From: Allobosea sp. Root483D1
GTDB taxonomy: Bacteria; Pseudomonadota; Alphaproteobacteria; Rhizobiales; Beijerinckiaceae
Assembly: GCF_001429505.1 (NCBI RefSeq)
Contig: NZ_LMJW01000020.1
Location: 259,644 to 323,643 of the forward strand
Length of the DNA stretch: 64,000 bases
Reading direction: 5' to 3'
Shown: positions 18,207 to 25,752 of the stretch, piece by piece
Position numbering within the stretch: the first letter of the stretch is position 1
How the letters are laid out: every line of letters starts with the position of its first letter
The notes under the pieces: model-generated
Database searches by the model: none
The model's input: the letters and a program-made list of their open reading frames with translations, nothing else
Told to the model about the DNA's origin: nothing
Translations under genes and position numbers: made by a program

Positions 18207-19318
18207 TCGCGCCGCTCCCCGCCGCTGTCCGCCTCTTCGTCGCCTTTCCGGCGCTGCTGCGCGAGCACGGCATCGCGGTCGCGCCCGAGCAGACGACCAG
18301 CTTCCTGATGGCGGTCGAATTGCTCGGCCCGCTCAGTATCGAGCATATCCGTAAGGCCGCCGTCGCGACGCTCGCGCCCCATCCCGAGCAGCGCGAGCTT
18401 TTCGATGCGCTGTTCGACATGCATTTCCTCGGCGGCGCCCTCGCTGAGCCCGGCGACGACGATTTCGCGCCTGACGAGGATATCTCGGTCCAGGAGGACA
18501 CCGGCTCGCGCGAGGTGCTGATCGGCGACGAGGCCAACGAAACCGGCCAGGCCGCGACCGGCGCCGAGGCTTTGTCGGTACGCCAGCTCAAGACCCTGGG
18601 CGAGAGCGAGACTCTGCGCCGCTTCGGCCGGGCGCTGCCGGCCGCTTTGCCCCGCCGCCGCGGTTACCGTCACAGGGCGGCGCGGCGCGGCCCGATCGTC
18701 GATCTCGCCCGCAGCCTCAGGGACGCAATCCGCCATGATGGCGAGGTGATGAGCCTGAAGCGGCTCCGCCGCGTGACGCGGCCGCGGCCGATCCTGCTGA
18801 TGATCGACGTCTCCGGCTCGATGAAGCAACGCAGCGACGCCAACCTCGCTTTGGCCCATACGATCGTCCACGCGACCCGGCAGGTCGAGGTCTTCACCTT
18901 CGGCACGAGGCTGACCCGCGTGACGCGGGCGCTCAGGCGCAAGCGGCGCGAGCAGGCGCTGGCGGAGGCCTCCGGCCTCGTCGCCGACTGGGATGGGGGC
19001 ACCCGCATTGGCGACGCGCTGCAGGCCTTCCTCGCCGTGCCCCGCTTCGCGTCCTACGCCCGCGGTGCCATCGTCATCGTGCTCTCGGACGGTCTCGAAC
19101 GCGGCGATCCATCGGCGCTGGTCGGCGCGGTCGCTCGGCTCGCCCAGCGCGCCCATCGCATCGACTGGCTGACACCGCTGGCGGCCGATCCCGGATACCG
19201 GCCCGAAACCGAGGCGCTCAGGCTGATCGCGCCGCGTCTTGCGAGCCTCTCGGACGGCGGCAGCACGGCGCGGATCTGCCGGCACATCCTTTCGCTCGGA
19301 GGCACGCAAGCGGCATGA
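18203..19318 (+). CDS. VWA domain protein (CoxE-like)
   Basis: A 371-residue protein with a C-terminal von Willebrand A domain. The MIDAS motif is present (LLMIDVSGSMKQ, DxSxS) with the later WDGGTRIGDAL threonine and IVIVLSDGLERGD. The N-terminal half carries an acidic stretch and a basic RRRGYRHRAARRG segment, as in CoxE proteins. The gene overlaps both the MoxR gene and the amidohydrolase gene by 4 bases. MoxR-VWA pairs act as chaperones that remodel metal enzymes, here most likely the adjoining molybdenum hydroxylase. Confidence 0.9.
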   Translation: MIAPLPAAVRLFVAFPALLREHGIAVAPEQTTSFLMAVELLGPLSIEHIRKAAVATLAPHPEQRELFDALFDMHFLGGALAEPGDDDFAPDEDISVQEDTGSREVLIGDEANETGQAATGAEALSVRQLKTLGESETLRRFGRALPAALPRRRGYRHRAARRGPIVDLARSLRDAIRHDGEVMSLKRLRRVTRPRPILLMIDVSGSMKQRSDANLALAHTIVHATRQVEVFTFGTRLTRVTRALRRKRREQALAEASGLVADWDGGTRIGDALQAFLAVPRFASYARGAIVIVLSDGLERGDPSALVGAVARLAQRAHRIDWLTPLAADPGYRPETEALRLIAPRLASLSDGGSTARICRHILSLGGTQAA

Positions 19319-20196
19319 CCGGAATCGTCGACGCCCATTTCCACATCTGGCGGCAGGCCGACCTGCCCTGGCTGCTCGGGCCGATGCAGCCGCGCATCTT
19401 CGGGCCCTATGAGCCGATCCGGCGCGACTACCCGGTCACGGAATATCTCGGCGATTGCCAACCGGCGGGCGTGACCGAGGCCGTCTACGTCCAGGCCAAC
19501 TGGGCAACCGACCGCTATCTCGACGAAGTCGCCTACGTCTCGCAGGCATCGGAGGAATCAGGCTTCCCGATCGCCATCGTCGCCTATGCCGACATGCTCG
19601 CCGGGGATGTCCGCCCGCAGCTCGACCAGCTTGCGCGCAATAACCGGGTGCGCGGCGTCCGCATGCAACTGCACTGGCACGAGAACACGCTCTACCGCTT
19701 CGCCAGCGGACCCGACCACGCACGCGATCCGCGATTGGTCACCAATGTCGGGCGGCTCGCCGATTACGGCTTCAGCTTCGACCTCCAGGTCTTCGCCAGC
19801 CAGATGGCAGGCGCCGCCGAGCTCGCCGCCGCCTGCCCGGACGTGACTTTCGTGCTCCAGCACGCCGGCATGCTGGAGGACCTCTCGCCGGAAGGCATCG
19901 CCGCCTGGCGCGAGGGCATGAGGCTGCTGGCAGCCCAGCCCAACATCGCCAGCAAGCTCTCGGGCCTCGGCACTTTCCTGCGCCGCAACGTTCCCGAGAC
20001 CATCGCCTTCATCGCCAGCGAGACGCTTGCCCTGTTCGGTGCCGGGCGCTGCCTGTTCGGCTCCAATTTCCCGATCGAGAAGCTATGGACGACTTACGCC
20101 GAGCTGATCGAGGCGCATCGCGCCGCCGTGCCCGAAGCGGCGCAGGCCGCCGTGTTCAACGAGACTGCAAGGCGGGTCTACCGCCTCAGCCAATAA
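19315..20196 (+). CDS. Amidohydrolase-family (PF04909-type) hydrolase
   Basis: A 293-residue TIM-barrel hydrolase: the HxH metal motif near the N-terminus (IVDAHFHIW), the mid-barrel QLHWHEN and FVLQHAGML histidines, and the C-terminal LFGSNFPIEKLWT. Many relatives (2-pyrone-4,6-dicarboxylate lactonase, decarboxylases, fuconolactonase-like enzymes) have this shape; the late metal Asp is replaced by Asn here, a known variant. The gene overlaps the VWA gene by 4 bases. It probably hydrolyses a ring-opened or lactone intermediate formed by the upstream hydroxylase. The precise substrate is unknown. Confidence 0.85.
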   Translation: MTGIVDAHFHIWRQADLPWLLGPMQPRIFGPYEPIRRDYPVTEYLGDCQPAGVTEAVYVQANWATDRYLDEVAYVSQASEESGFPIAIVAYADMLAGDVRPQLDQLARNNRVRGVRMQLHWHENTLYRFASGPDHARDPRLVTNVGRLADYGFSFDLQVFASQMAGAAELAAACPDVTFVLQHAGMLEDLSPEGIAAWREGMRLLAAQPNIASKLSGLGTFLRRNVPETIAFIASETLALFGAGRCLFGSNFPIEKLWTTYAELIEAHRAAVPEAAQAAVFNETARRVYRLSQ

Positions 20197-20208
20197 GTCA
20201 GGGGAGGC

Positions 20209-21063
20209 ATGTCCATGGCGCTCGAAATCAAGATTCTCGACTATGGCGACATCGAGCTGGAATCGAGCTTCCTCGTGCTCGGCCGCGATTGCGGCCGTAC
20301 AAGGCGCGTGCCGACCTATGGCTTCCTGATCCTCGGCGGTCCCTGGCCGGTCGTTGTCGATACCGGCTACCGCCACAACCAGATCATGGAAAGCCTCGGC
20401 ATGCGCGGCCTCCAGTTCCACGAGAACATGATCGAGAACCAGCTCGCCAAACACGGCGTGCGGATGGGCGACGTGCGCTATGTCATGCACACCCATCTCC
20501 ATATCGACCATGCCGGCAAGGACGAGCTCTTCCCGATGAACACCACGGTGCTCGTCAACCGGCGCGAGCTCGAATACTCCGTCTCCGGGCTGATGCACCC
20601 GCAATATCCGGCGCCCGACATCAAGCACCTGATCGACCGGCTCCATACGCGCGACGCGCTGCGCTTCGAGGATCTCGAACTCTCGGGGATGATCGAGCTC
20701 TTCCCCGGCTGCTATCTCGAAGCCGCTGGCGCCCATACTGAAGGCTCGATGAACGTCCATGTCGACACCAATGAGGGCCGCGCCATCATCTGTGGCGACG
20801 TGATCTACGACTTCAACGACCAGATCGTCACGCCCTTCCACGAGCTCCACGCCAACGAGCCCCGCACCACCGGCAATCACGGCGTCTCCAAGCGCGAGGA
20901 GAAGGCAGCGATCAAGAAGCTGCTCTCAGCCGGGGCGTTCCTGCTGCCGGTGCACGACAAGCCCGCCAAGATCGCCCATGGCCAGGTCGTCGGCCGCATG
21001 GACATGGCGGTGCCCGGCCCGGTGGTGCAGTCGCTGCCGGCCCGCAACTGGTTCGCGGCCTGA
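20209..21063 (+). CDS. Metallo-beta-lactamase-fold lactonase (AHL-lactonase-like)
   Basis: A 284-residue MBL-fold hydrolase with the zinc motif MHTHLHIDHAGKDE (HxHxDH), a later metal His in GAHTEGSMNVHV, an Asp in IICGDVIYD, and a C-terminal LPVHDKPAK histidine. This is the pattern of the N-acyl-homoserine lactonase family. A strong site AGGGGAGG precedes ATG 20209. In this operon a role in opening a lactone formed during substrate breakdown seems more likely than quorum quenching, but sequence cannot separate the two. Confidence 0.85.
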   Translation: MSMALEIKILDYGDIELESSFLVLGRDCGRTRRVPTYGFLILGGPWPVVVDTGYRHNQIMESLGMRGLQFHENMIENQLAKHGVRMGDVRYVMHTHLHIDHAGKDELFPMNTTVLVNRRELEYSVSGLMHPQYPAPDIKHLIDRLHTRDALRFEDLELSGMIELFPGCYLEAAGAHTEGSMNVHVDTNEGRAIICGDVIYDFNDQIVTPFHELHANEPRTTGNHGVSKREEKAAIKKLLSAGAFLLPVHDKPAKIAHGQVVGRMDMAVPGPVVQSLPARNWFAA

Positions 21064-21077
21064 CGGGCGCCGGCATC

Positions 21078-22700
21078 ATGACCACGCATGTCGCCATCCA
21101 GCCCAGCTTCGCCGATCTGATCGACCTCTGGGCGTCGGTGCGCCAGCTCGGCACCGGCTTCGAGTTCTGCGAGGGACCGATCTGGCATCCCGCCGAGCAG
21201 CATCTGCTGTTCTCGGACATGCCGGGCGATGTGCGCCGCCGCTGGGACCGGAACGGCGTTCGCGAGGTCATGCGCCCGGCCAACAAATGCAACGGCATGA
21301 CCTACGATGCCGGGCTCGACCTGATCGTCTGCGAGCACAGCACGTCGAGTCTCGTCCGCGAGCGGCCGGACGGGCAGCATGAGACCATCGCCTCGCATTT
21401 CGAGGGCATGGAGCTCAACAGCCCCAACGACGTGGTCGTGAAGTCTGACGGGGCGATCTACTTCTCCGACCCCTGGTATGGCCGCATGCCGGTCTTCGGC
21501 GTCGAGCGGCCGCGCCAGCTTGGCTTCCAGGGTGTCTACCGCATTCCGCCCGGCGGCGGAGCACCGCAACTCCTGGTCGACCGCTATCTCTTCGACCAGC
21601 CGAACGGACTCTGCTTCTGCCCGAGCGAGGATCGCCTCTTCGTCAACGACACCGTCCAGCACACTATCCGCGTCTTCGACGTCAAGCCGGACGGCCGGCT
21701 CGGCTCCGGCCGGATCTTCGCCTCCGGCATCGTCGGCCCCGAACCCGGCGTACCCGACGGCATGAAATGTGATGCGCAGGGCAATATCTGGGTCACCGGC
21801 CCCGGCGGCGTCTGGGTCTATTCGATCAAGGGCGAATTGATCGGCAAGCTGCGGGTGCCGGAGCTCGTCGGCAATCTCACCTGGGGCGGGCCGGACTGGC
21901 GCACGCTCTTCCTCACCGCGAGCCATTCGCTCTACGCGGTCGAGACCAAGGTCGGGCCGCGCCGCGAGCCCTACATGAAGGCTGCCGCCCAGCAGCCCGG
22001 CCGCAGCGCCGCGGCGGAGCGGCCGCTCGCTGACGCCAGCCCCGCTGCCTCCGTCTCGGCCAACGGCACGAAGAAGGCCGCTTCCGGCTACCGGCTCGAT
22101 CCGTCGCGCTGCGCCCTGATCATCCAGGACATGCAGAACGACGTCGTCATGGAGGGCGGCGCCTTCGCCAGCTCGGGCTCGCCGGAGCATTGCCGGCAGC
22201 AGAACGCGATCGCCAATGGCGCGCGCCTGGCGCAGGCGGCGCGGGCGCGCGGCATCCCGGTGATCCATGTCTGGTTCGTCGTCGAGGCCGGCACGCCCGG
22301 CGTCACCATGAATGCGCCGCTGTTCGAGGGCCTGGCCGACGCCAAGGCGCTGGTGCGCGGCACCTGGGGCGCAGCGCCGGTGCCCGGCCTCGAAGCGCAG
22401 AGCGGCGACCATATCGTCGAGAAGCAGCGCATGAGCGCCTGGGAGGGCACGCGGCTGGAAACCGTGCTCAAGGCGCTCGGGCGCGACATCGTCATCGTCA
22501 CCGGCGCCTGGACCAACATGTCGATCGAGCACACCGCCCGCACCGGCGCCGACAAGGGCTATTTCATGGTGGTGCCGGAAGACGCCTGCTCGACGATGAA
22601 CGCCGAATGGCACACGGCCTCGGTCAACTATGCGCTGCAGAATGTCTGCGTGGTGACAGATGTCGAGGCTGTGATCGCCGCAACGGACAGCCGCGCCTAG
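21078..22700 (+). CDS. SMP-30/gluconolactonase fused to isochorismatase-like domain
   Basis: This 540-residue protein has two enzyme-like parts. Residues about 20-300 form a six-bladed SMP-30/gluconolactonase propeller (FEFCEGPIWHPAEQHLLFSD; NSPNDVVVKSDGAIYFSDP; DGMKCDAQGNIWVTGPGG). After a low-complexity linker (about 305-335), residues 336-535 form an isochorismatase-like cysteine hydrolase with Asp351 (LIIQDMQND) and Lys449 of the usual triad. The nucleophile position in GAWTNMSIEHTA is Ser482 instead of Cys. So the second half may be altered or inactive as an amidase. Last gene of the train, 14 bases after the lactonase. Confidence 0.87.
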   Translation: MTTHVAIQPSFADLIDLWASVRQLGTGFEFCEGPIWHPAEQHLLFSDMPGDVRRRWDRNGVREVMRPANKCNGMTYDAGLDLIVCEHSTSSLVRERPDGQHETIASHFEGMELNSPNDVVVKSDGAIYFSDPWYGRMPVFGVERPRQLGFQGVYRIPPGGGAPQLLVDRYLFDQPNGLCFCPSEDRLFVNDTVQHTIRVFDVKPDGRLGSGRIFASGIVGPEPGVPDGMKCDAQGNIWVTGPGGVWVYSIKGELIGKLRVPELVGNLTWGGPDWRTLFLTASHSLYAVETKVGPRREPYMKAAAQQPGRSAAAERPLADASPAASVSANGTKKAASGYRLDPSRCALIIQDMQNDVVMEGGAFASSGSPEHCRQQNAIANGARLAQAARARGIPVIHVWFVVEAGTPGVTMNAPLFEGLADAKALVRGTWGAAPVPGLEAQSGDHIVEKQRMSAWEGTRLETVLKALGRDIVIVTGAWTNMSIEHTARTGADKGYFMVVPEDACSTMNAEWHTASVNYALQNVCVVTDVEAVIAATDSRA

Positions 22701-22769
22701 CGAGCTGGCCTGCTCCCTGAAAAGTGGCCCTCCCTGAGGTCAGCTTTTGAGCCTTGGAGGATGCCCGTT

Positions 22770-23062
22770 ATGCCGCAGAAGAAGCACAAGCCCGAAGAGA
22801 TCGTCGCGAAGCTGCGGCAGGTCGAGCTGCGGCAGGTCAACGTGCTGTTGTCCCTGGGCGCCCGGTCGCGGAGGCGATCCGGGCCATCAGCGTGACGGCG
22901 TTCCCCTATTACCGCTGGCGCAAGGAGTTTGGCGGGCTGAAATCCGATCAGGTGAAGCGACTGAAGGATCTGGAGAAGGAGAACGAGCGGCTGCGCAAAG
23001 CCATCTCGGATCTGACGGTGGAGAAGCTGATCCTCAAAGAGGCCGCCTCGGGAAACGACTGA
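22770..23062 (+). pseudogene. IS3-family transposase orfA remnant (frameshifted)
   Basis: The N-terminal frame reads KKHKPEEIVAKLRQV, and after a frame change near 22855-22865 it continues AEAIRAISVTAFPYYRWRKE and ends EKLILKEAASGND. This is the helix-turn-helix protein of IS3-family elements. A 15-base near-perfect tandem duplication (22811-22825 and 22826-22840) has also disturbed it. The orfB remnant follows in the -1 frame, the usual IS3 arrangement. Confidence 0.85.
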
Positions 23063-23322
23063 GCCCCGCCCGTCGTCGCCGCTGCATCGACCACGCCATG
23101 ATGACGTTCGGCGTGTCGGAGCGGTTGGCGCGCTGGGTGCTGGGGCGGCATCGATCGACGCAACGCAGGGTTCCGAAGGGCCGCACTGACGATGCGGCGC
23201 TGACCGCCGACATTTTCGAGCTCGCCACCCAGTATGGCCGTTACGGCTACCGCCGGATCGCGGCCATGCTGGAGACAGCCGGTTGGGCAGTGAACGTCAA
23301 ACGTGTCGAGCGGATTTGGCGG
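23056..23322 (+). pseudogene. IS3-family transposase orfB fragment (truncated)
   Basis: The frame -1 to orfA reads MMTFGVSERLARWVLGRHRS, then ATQYGRYGYRRIAAMLETAG and VNVKRVERIWRR, the N-terminal part of the IS3 DDE transposase. It is cut off at about 23318-23322, before the catalytic core, where unrelated recombinase-like sequence begins. The element cannot transpose. Confidence 0.82.
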
Positions 23323-23528
23323 CGATCGAGACGCTCGACCGGACGATCAAGGCCGGTGAACCCTTCGGCGCAGAATCGAAGAGCGCCCTGCGCAATCTGA
23401 TCGCGACGGTTACCGTGCAGCCGGCGCCAGCGGGCGCGAATCCAGAGATATCGATCGAAGGCCAGCTGACGAAGCTGATCGGCGGCGACCACTTTCCGAC
23501 CAAAAAAACTTGGGGGGTAAGATGGTAG
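23314..23528 (+). pseudogene. Recombinase C-terminal remnant running into tRNA-Met
   Basis: An open frame of about 70 codons (LAAIETLDRTIKAG, then SALRNLIATVTVQPAP and ISIEGQLTKLIGGDHFP) resembles the C-terminal end of large serine recombinases. It ends at TAG 23526-23528, inside the complement of the tRNA-Met 3' end. One base out of frame, 23522-23566 reads MVAGEGLEPPTRGL, the well-known translation of a tRNA 3' end that terminates many island recombinases. The frame was probably lost in the nearby runs of A (23502-23508) or G (23512-23517). The family call is tentative; the tRNA read-in is seen directly. Confidence 0.5.
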
Positions 23529-23599
23529 CGGGAGAGGGACTCGAACCCCCGACACGCGGATTATGATTCCGCTGCTCTAACCAGCTGAGCTACCCCGCC
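23523..23599 (-). tRNA. tRNA-Met (anticodon CAU)
   Basis: The minus strand folds into a complete 77-base cloverleaf. The acceptor arm begins GGCGGGG, the D arm is GCTCAGCTGGTTAGAGC, the anticodon stem GCGGA/TCCGC encloses loop ATCATAA with CAT, the T arm is GGGGG-TTCGAGT-CCCTC, and the encoded 3' end is ACCA. It is most likely elongator Met; a CAU tRNA modified to read Ile AUA cannot be fully excluded by eye. It forms the right boundary of the accessory island. Confidence 0.93.
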
Positions 23600-23690
23600 C
23601 CGATGGCGACGCGCCGAAGGACGGCGGTCAATCGCGACGGCGCGGATATAGGGGGCGGCAGGCATCGGCGTCAAGCCTTGATGGCGCCGA

Positions 23691-24320
23691 TCAGCTCAGC
23701 TTCCGCAGCCTGACCACCTTGAAATAGCCCTGGCCGACATGGACGGTCTCGTAGCGGCCGGTGGCGGCGGCCCAGTCGGTCAGGCGCGAGACCTTGAAAT
23801 CGCTGCTCCAGCCGATCGCCCTGGCCAGCGGCGCGACCAGCTTCCAGAGCGGCGCGGCGAAGCCGCCATCGTCGACGAGGCGGCTGGAAATCACGATCTC
23901 GCCGCCCGGCCGCAGCACCCGGTCCATCTCGGCGAGCGCCTGCTCGGGATTGGGCACGAGCGTGATGACGAACTGAGCGGTGACCGCGTCGAAGGAACCA
24001 TCGGCGAAGCCGAGCCTGCAGGCGTCCATCACCATCAGGCCGCGGACATGGGCCAGGCCCTGGCTCAGCACCTTGGCCCGGGCGACGCGCAGCATGTCGA
24101 GCGAGAGGTCGGCGCCGACGACCTGCCGGTCGCGCTCAAAATAGGGCAGGGTCAGGCCGGTGCCGACGCCGATCTCGAGGATGTCGCGGCCGCTGGCGCA
24201 GGCTGCCGCCACCGCCTCGCGCTGGGCGCGGGCGAGCAGGCCCTGATAGATCCGGTCGTAGAATTTCGCCCAGACCGCATAGACGCGCTTCTGCGCGTCG
24301 AGACCGTTCGTCGTCGTCAT
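23691..24320 (-). CDS. Class I SAM-dependent methyltransferase (PmtA-like)
   Basis: A 209-residue Rossmann methyltransferase. Motif I is [15 protein letters not shown] (SAM-binding ExGxGxG), followed by [20 protein letters not shown] and [13 protein letters not shown]. The opening [14 protein letters not shown] and overall length resemble the soluble Rhodobacter/Rhizobium-type phosphatidylethanolamine N-methyltransferase, which makes phosphatidylcholine. Other small-molecule methyltransferases share this outline, so the phospholipid role is a suggestion. Its ATG overlaps the mnmA stop (ATGA), so the two are translated together. Confidence 0.8.
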   Translation of the reverse strand: MTTTNGLDAQKRVYAVWAKFYDRIYQGLLARAQREAVAAACASGRDILEIGVGTGLTLPYFERDRQVVGADLSLDMLRVARAKVLSQGLAHVRGLMVMDACRLGFADGSFDAVTAQFVITLVPNPEQALAEMDRVLRPGGEIVISSRLVDDGGFAAPLWKLVAPLARAIGWSSDFKVSRLTDWAAATGRYETVHVGQGYFKVVRLRKLS

Positions 24321-25501
24321 GAAGTCGCCAGGGCAGGCTCGGGCTGCGGCGCCGGGCGCGGAACCCGGTTCGCCATGATGACGCCGCCGCCGAGCACGCG
24401 GGCTCCGCTGTCGGCATGGTCGTAGATCACGCAGGCCTGGCCGGGCGAGACACCCTCCTCGCCCTGCGCCAGCAGGACATGGACGCCCTTGTCGTCGGCG
24501 AGCAGGCGCGCGGGGCGCGGGGCGCGGGTCGAGCGGACGCGGACCGCGACCTCGATGCCCTCGGGTGGCAGCTCGGCGAGTGCGGTGTCGCCGATCCAGT
24601 TGAGGTCGCGCAGGTCGACGCGGCTGACGCTGAGCGCCTCGCGCGGGCCGACGATGACGCGGGCATTCTCGGCATCGAGCGCGACGACATAGAGCGGCTC
24701 GGCGCCGCTGATGCCGAGGCCCTTACGCTGGCCGACGGTGTAGCGCAGCACGCCCTCATGCTCGCCGAGCACGCGGCCATCGAGATGGACGATGGCGCCG
24801 GGGCGGGCGGCGCCGGGCTTCAATCGCTCGATCACCTCGGCATAGCGGCCGTTCGGCACGAAGCAGATGTCCTGGCTGTCGGGCTTGTCGGCGATAGCGA
24901 GCCCGAATTCCGCGGCAAGCGCCCGGGTCTGGGTCTTGTCGAGGCCGCCGAGCGGGAAGCGCAGCAAATCGAGCTGCTCCTGCGTCGTCGCATAGAGGAA
25001 ATAGCTCTGGTCGCGGCTTTCGTCGGCGGCGCGGAACAGGCCGCGATGACCGGTGCCGAGATCTCGGCTGGCGACATAATGGCCGGTGGCGAGCGCGTCC
25101 GCCCCGAGCTCGCGAGCGAGGCCGAGCAGGTCGCGGAATTTCACCGTGCGATTGCACTCGACGCAGGGTATCGGCGTCTCGCCGGCGAGATAGCTCTCGG
25201 CAAAGCGCTCGATCACCGCGTCGCGGAAGCGGCTCTCATAGTCGAGCACGTAATGCGGGATGCCGATCGCCTCGGCGACGCGGCGGGCATCGTGGATGTC
25301 CTGGCCGGCGCAGCAGGCGCCGGCGCGGTGCACGGCCTCGCCATGGTCGTAGAGCTGCAAGGTGACGCCGACGACGTCGTAGCCCTGGCGCTTCAGCAGC
25401 GCCGCCACCACCGAGGAATCGACACCGCCCGACATGGCCGCGACGACGCGCGTCGCCGATGGCGGCTTGGCGATGTCGAGCGAATTGAGGGAAACGGTCA
25501 T
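24317..25501 (-). CDS. mnmA: tRNA-specific 2-thiouridylase MnmA
   Basis: This 394-residue ATP-pyrophosphatase thiolates U34 of tRNA Lys, Glu and Gln. The PP-loop SGGVDSS is at residues 24-30; catalytic cysteines are Cys113 in IPCVECN and Cys213 in [10 protein letters not shown]; the family blocks ATGHY, DQSYFL and [11 protein letters not shown] are intact. ATG 25501 is chosen because homology begins shortly after; an upstream in-frame ATG (25621) would add an unconserved 40 residues. It is divergent from fliK across a 251-base gap. Confidence 0.95.
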   Translation of the reverse strand: MTVSLNSLDIAKPPSATRVVAAMSGGVDSSVVAALLKRQGYDVVGVTLQLYDHGEAVHRAGACCAGQDIHDARRVAEAIGIPHYVLDYESRFRDAVIERFAESYLAGETPIPCVECNRTVKFRDLLGLARELGADALATGHYVASRDLGTGHRGLFRAADESRDQSYFLYATTQEQLDLLRFPLGGLDKTQTRALAAEFGLAIADKPDSQDICFVPNGRYAEVIERLKPGAARPGAIVHLDGRVLGEHEGVLRYTVGQRKGLGISGAEPLYVVALDAENARVIVGPREALSVSRVDLRDLNWIGDTALAELPPEGIEVAVRVRSTRAPRPARLLADDKGVHVLLAQGEEGVSPGQACVIYDHADSGARVLGGGVIMANRVPRPAPQPEPALATS

Positions 25502-25688
25502 CAGGGTTCCGGGCGGGTTCGGGCGTGAGGCGTCCGAGGATTTGGGCGCTCTATAGCGGTTTTGACAGGTGCGGGCCAGCATCCGGCCGGCAATTCCTGC
25601 CGGGTCCACCAAGTCGGGCAAGCGATTCCTGCCGGGTCAGACGTGAGCTGGATTTCGCCAGGACGCTGAATCAAAACGGTTTTCTGGT

Positions 25689-25704
25689 TGGCTTGGCTCT
25701 TGCT
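25689..25704 (+). promoter_or_regulatory. Sigma-54 promoter of fliK-flgD
   Basis: TGGCTTGGCTCTTGCT has GG (25690-25691) and GC (25702-25703) with exactly ten bases between, matching TGGCACG-N4-TTGCW except at two positions. The predicted start, about 12 bases further on, lies some 40 bases before the fliK ATG. The sigma-54 activator gene flbD lies in the same cluster, which supports the call. Confidence 0.6.
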
Positions 25705-25752
25705 CGGCGAGCTGCGGCCACATCGTCACGGTTCTGTTCCGGAGAGTATCCC

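Noticed and set aside
20209-21063. Quorum-quenching function for the lactonase
   Set aside because: The fold and motif fit, but the position at the end of a catabolic operon makes lactone intermediate hydrolysis at least as likely; function left open.
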